8,225 nt of DNA, from assembly GCA_001800015.1 (NCBI GenBank), contig MGUO01000091.1, positions 8,465 to 16,689 on the forward strand. Reading direction: 5' to 3'. This document shows, one piece after another, positions 6,743 through 8,225 of this stretch. The stretch's first letter is position 1, and every line of letters begins with the position of its first letter. A program made the position numbers and the translations under genes. This DNA is from Elusimicrobia bacterium RIFCSPHIGHO2_02_FULL_57_9 (GTDB lineage: Bacteria > Elusimicrobiota > Elusimicrobia > UBA1565 > UBA9628). The notes beneath the pieces are model-generated. The model ran no database searches and had not been told where the DNA came from. It saw only the letters and a program-made list of their open reading frames with translations.

Positions 6743-6780
6743 TGTGAATTGCGGTGGATAGCTGTGGAAACTGTGAATAA
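6743..6780 (+). promoter_or_regulatory. Cluster of four DnaA-box-like 9-mers
   Basis: Four 9-mers resembling TGTGNATAA (reverse of the DnaA box TTATNCACA) occur in the same orientation at 9-10 bp spacing. They are TGTGAATTG (6743), GGTGGATAG (6753), TGTGGAAAC (6763) and TGTGAATAA (6772). The last matches the consensus fully and the others match 7 of 9. A 30-base pyrimidine tract precedes them and strong hairpins follow. This resembles the boxes of replication origins, but no dnaA, dnaN or rep gene is in the window, so function is uncertain. Confidence 0.4.
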
Positions 6781-6790
6781 GCTTTAAAAG

Positions 6791-6848
6791 TTTTAGGCTC
6801 GAGGCAGTCGAGCCGAAAACTCCGGTGCCGACTCTCCGGTCGGCGCCG
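6791..6848. other. Two tandem strong hairpins
   Basis: The first hairpin is GGCTCGA (6796-6802), loop GGCAG, TCGAGCC (6808-6814), extended past one mismatch by TTTT/AAAA (6791-6794 with 6816-6819). The second is a 10-bp stem, CGGTGCCGAC-like, positions 6823-6832 with 6839-6848, interrupted only by one T-G wobble, with a 6-base loop. The two are 3 bases apart. The first has the A-stem-U layout of a bidirectional terminator, but no gene ends nearby. Confidence 0.55.
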
Positions 6849-6882
6849 CTGCCTTTGTTGTCTCGTGCCGCTGTAAGAACGA

Positions 6883-6942
6883 CCCTTTTACGGGCCTTGG
6901 GCCCGTGTGTCGACTCGCTGCGCTCCTCGACAGTCAAAAGGG
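6883..6942. other. Possible three-way junction
   Basis: An outer stem CCCTTTT (6883-6889) with AAAAGGG (6936-6942) encloses two inner hairpins. One is ACGGGCC (6890-6896), loop TTG, GGCCCGT (6900-6906). The other is TGTCGA (6908-6913) with TCGACA (6927-6932) around a 13-base loop. All three stems are perfect matches. Nested stems of this kind suggest a folded RNA or a structured single-stranded DNA site rather than coding sequence. No known RNA family was recognised. Confidence 0.5.
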
Positions 6943-7149
6943 GATACCTGGACATGGGGTAGGGCGGGCCGGACCAAGCAGGCCACCCGCTGGATCGCGT
7001 CCCTTTGAACACGCCTCTCGAAGCAACTTTGCAAGAAATTTAAGCCCCCTTTAAGAGTCGCCGCTGCACTCATAGTCACAAGGATAGCCCTGAAACCTCC
7101 TGGAATCAAGATCTGCGTGGAATAAAATCAGGTAAAATTCTCAAATTGA

Positions 7150-7177
7150 CGTTCCTGAACAAGATTCGGGAGGAACG
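7150..7177. terminator. Weak hairpin downstream of the beta-helix gene
   Basis: CGTTCCT (7150-7156) pairs with AGGAACG (7171-7177), and GAA pairs with TTC inside it across a GGG bulge. It lies about 130 bp beyond the stop codon of the beta-helix gene. On the minus strand it is followed by only broken T runs (CAATTTGAGAATTTT), and on the plus strand by ATTTTT. It may terminate transcription of the beta-helix gene, inefficiently. Confidence 0.3.
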
Positions 7178-7306
7178 CAAATTTTTGGCATTAGCCGCTC
7201 CCAAGTCCCAGATTCGGCGGAATATCCGAAAATTGCATCAAAGGGTTAAGATGCCGGCATGAAATTCGACCAAGGCTCAAGCAAGTCTATTCCCGGCGCG
7301 AGAAAC

Positions 7307-8225
7307 TCACAGACTTCTCAATCCCCTGGGCTGGGCCGGCGGGGCGGTGCTGGGAGGGGGAGGCGGCGGAAGCGCGCCGCATTGGCCGCTAACGGCGCAG
7401 GCGGTGGCGGCGTTGACGGCGTCTATGTCGGCGCCCAAATCTTTGCCGTCGGTGCCGACGTTCTTGTAGGGGCTTGCGGCGGAGAGGTGGTAGTCCCCTC
7501 CGGCCATGTCGACAAATCCCACGTTGCTTAAGGAGGCGGGAAAGAAGTTGTTGGGAGGGTATTGGGAGGCGTTGCCCCCGACCAGGATGTTTTGCGTGAA
7601 TGTGGCGCTCAGAAAGTAATAGTTGAGGGTGGAATTGCCCACCCCCGTGCCGGTGCCAATCACCCCGTAGAGGTTGTGAGGAGTGATGTTATTGCGGTAG
7701 ATGAACCCGGTATGCTGCCCCCCGTCCGCTGTTATGATGTTTCCATTTTGGAATGCCGTGTTGTGATCCAGCACCACATCCGCCGTCCTGTTCAAGATCT
7801 GCAATAGGATGCCATTGCCGCCCCACCGCGAGCTGTTGATGTCGTCTAGAATATTATTCTGGATTGAGATGCGCTTCGTCTGTTGGCTTGGGTTTGGACT
7901 ATCGTAACCCAGGATGTTTATCCCATTGCCGGAATGCTTCACGATGTTATAATGGAACGTCACATCCTCTACCGCCGACCAGGGGGCGCTTCCGCTTTGG
8001 TTTCGCACGGTGAAGAGAATGCCGAAACCATTCTGGGCCATAGCCCAGTTATTTTCGAATATGTTGCCTTCAGCCAATACCCTGCGGGCATTCTTGAGTT
8101 CCAGCAGGTTCTTAACGCTCCAGGCCGTTCCCGCGAAGCTGGGGTCTCCCTGTTTCCAGGAGAGAGGCTTGAAGAAGTGGTTGCCGCGGATCTCGACATC
8201 AGATGGAACGAGGTTGGCGATGCTG
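7307..8225 (-). CDS. Right-handed parallel beta-helix protein, 5' partial, with PPAxPRGLR tail
   Basis: The frame is open to the right edge, so the gene is cut at its 5' end; 305 residues are visible. An in-frame TTG at 8077 is not a plausible start, because the sequence before it continues the same fold (DVEIRGNHFFKPLSW, then VKNLLELKNARRVLAEGNIF). Recurrent short strands with Asn turns (GNHFF, GNIFENNW, HYNIV, QNNIL, DHNTAF, YRNNIT, TQNILVGG) are typical of right-handed beta-helix (Pfam Beta_helix) proteins, many of which bind or cleave extracellular polysaccharides. Residues LSAASPYKNVGTDGKDLGAD, just before the tail, are the usual closing segment of such helices. Then come six consecutive prolines, STA, and PPAQPRGLRSL to a TGA at 7307-7309. 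The signal peptide, if any, lies outside the window. No catalytic residues can be assigned, so enzymatic activity is unproven. Confidence 0.88.
   Translation of the reverse strand, partial: SIANLVPSDVEIRGNHFFKPLSWKQGDPSFAGTAWSVKNLLELKNARRVLAEGNIFENNWAMAQNGFGILFTVRNQSGSAPWSAVEDVTFHYNIVKHSGNGINILGYDSPNPSQQTKRISIQNNILDDINSSRWGGNGILLQILNRTADVVLDHNTAFQNGNIITADGGQHTGFIYRNNITPHNLYGVIGTGTGVGNSTLNYYFLSATFTQNILVGGNASQYPPNNFFPASLSNVGFVDMAGGDYHLSAASPYKNVGTDGKDLGADIDAVNAATACAVSGQCGALPPPPPPSTAPPAQPRGLRSL
7316..7342 (-). other. Sequence for the shared C-terminal tail (second copy at 5125-5151)
   Basis: The last codons of the beta-helix gene (PPAQPRGLR) match those of the exported protein ending at 5110 (PPAKPRGLR, 5125-5151). 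The two 27-base segments are identical at 23 positions, including the bases of PRGL except one silent change. Both follow Pro/Ala/Ser-rich linkers. The segment resembles the first strand of a fibronectin type III domain (PxAPxxLR), yet neither protein continues into such a domain. Confidence 0.6.

Larger units (their letters stand above)
6310..7149. other. Gene-free stretch without a convincing coding region
   Basis: About 840 bp here, within a 1.08 kb gap between the two exported-protein genes, contain no convincing protein gene. Open frames on both strands (6317-6535 minus, 6441-6644 plus, 6572-7012 minus) have unusual compositions, no recognisable motif, no ribosome binding site, and overlap one another or the hairpins described separately. 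The first part (6310-6550) has a direct repeat GACTTCCC (6337-6344 and 6353-6360) and a palindrome GGGCGCGCCC (6420-6429). The middle (6713-6743) is a pyrimidine tract leading into DnaA-box-like sequences. The right part is dominated by hairpins, up to about 6990. It could be decayed mobile DNA, an untranslated RNA or a replication-related element; I recognise none of these with certainty. Confidence 0.6.

Noticed and set aside
6572..7012. 146-codon minus-strand open frame
   Set aside because: It has no ribosome binding site and no recognisable domain. Its Lys/Arg-rich part simply reads the pyrimidine tract, and it overlaps perfect hairpins and the DnaA-box-like cluster.
7251..7260. Perfect palindrome ATGCCGGCAT
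   Set aside because: A single 10-bp palindrome in GC-rich DNA is expected by chance and has no flanking promoter elements.
7259..7531. Gly/Arg-rich plus-strand open frame
   Set aside because: It is the antisense of the proline-rich tail and the end of the beta-helix; composition is explained by the opposite strand.
1..8225. CRISPR array, tRNA or rRNA genes
   Set aside because: No regularly spaced long repeats, cloverleaf with a CCA-adjacent acceptor stem, or conserved rRNA segments were seen on either strand.

Overview
The window looks like a chromosomal segment of an uncultivated, moderately GC-rich bacterium. Codon use is GC-leaning, one gene starts with GTG, and the gene mix is ordinary free-living housekeeping plus secreted proteins. 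I cannot fix the phylum. Exported proteins with Pro-rich 'PPAxPRGLR' tails would suit several metagenome-dominated phyla (Elusimicrobiota-like or deltaproteobacterial lineages), but this is a guess. There is no tRNA, rRNA or CRISPR array.

Left half (1-4516), compact housekeeping. A minus-strand pair encodes a GyaR-type 2-hydroxyacid dehydrogenase (587-1585) and, 7 bp downstream, a DJ-1/PfpI protein (4-579). Together they could handle reactive carbonyls and glyoxylate-type acids. Divergent from the pair, with 28 bp between start codons, is a DusB-type tRNA dihydrouridine synthase (1614-2636, plus). Its stop codon directly abuts the stop codon of a minus-strand operon: a DUF1015 gene (3326-4516) followed, with a 4-bp GTGA overlap, by a TIGR04283-like family 2 glycosyltransferase (2637-3329).

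Middle (4602-about 5100). A 5'-truncated, frameshifted C-terminal remnant of an IS4-superfamily (probably IS1634-like) transposase separates the housekeeping block from an accessory block.

Right half (5110-8225), accessory. Two minus-strand exported-protein genes flank about 1.08 kb without a convincing gene. The first (5110-6228) encodes a signal-peptide protein of unrecognised family, perhaps an alpha/alpha toroid. The second (7307 to beyond the right edge) encodes a right-handed parallel beta-helix protein. Although unrelated in fold, both end in the same nonapeptide pattern after a Pro/Ala/Ser-rich linker, which suggests a shared tail. The first gene is preceded by four 11-bp-phased TTTAAC-like direct repeats ending 10 bp upstream of a -10 box, the layout of an OmpR/PhoB-type activated promoter. 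It also carries two G8 homopolymers, one at the Shine-Dalgarno position and one inside the coding region. The gene-free stretch contains four DnaA-box-like 9-mers at 9-10 bp spacing, a pyrimidine tract and a run of hairpins including a possible three-way junction. These are the least explained signals in the window.
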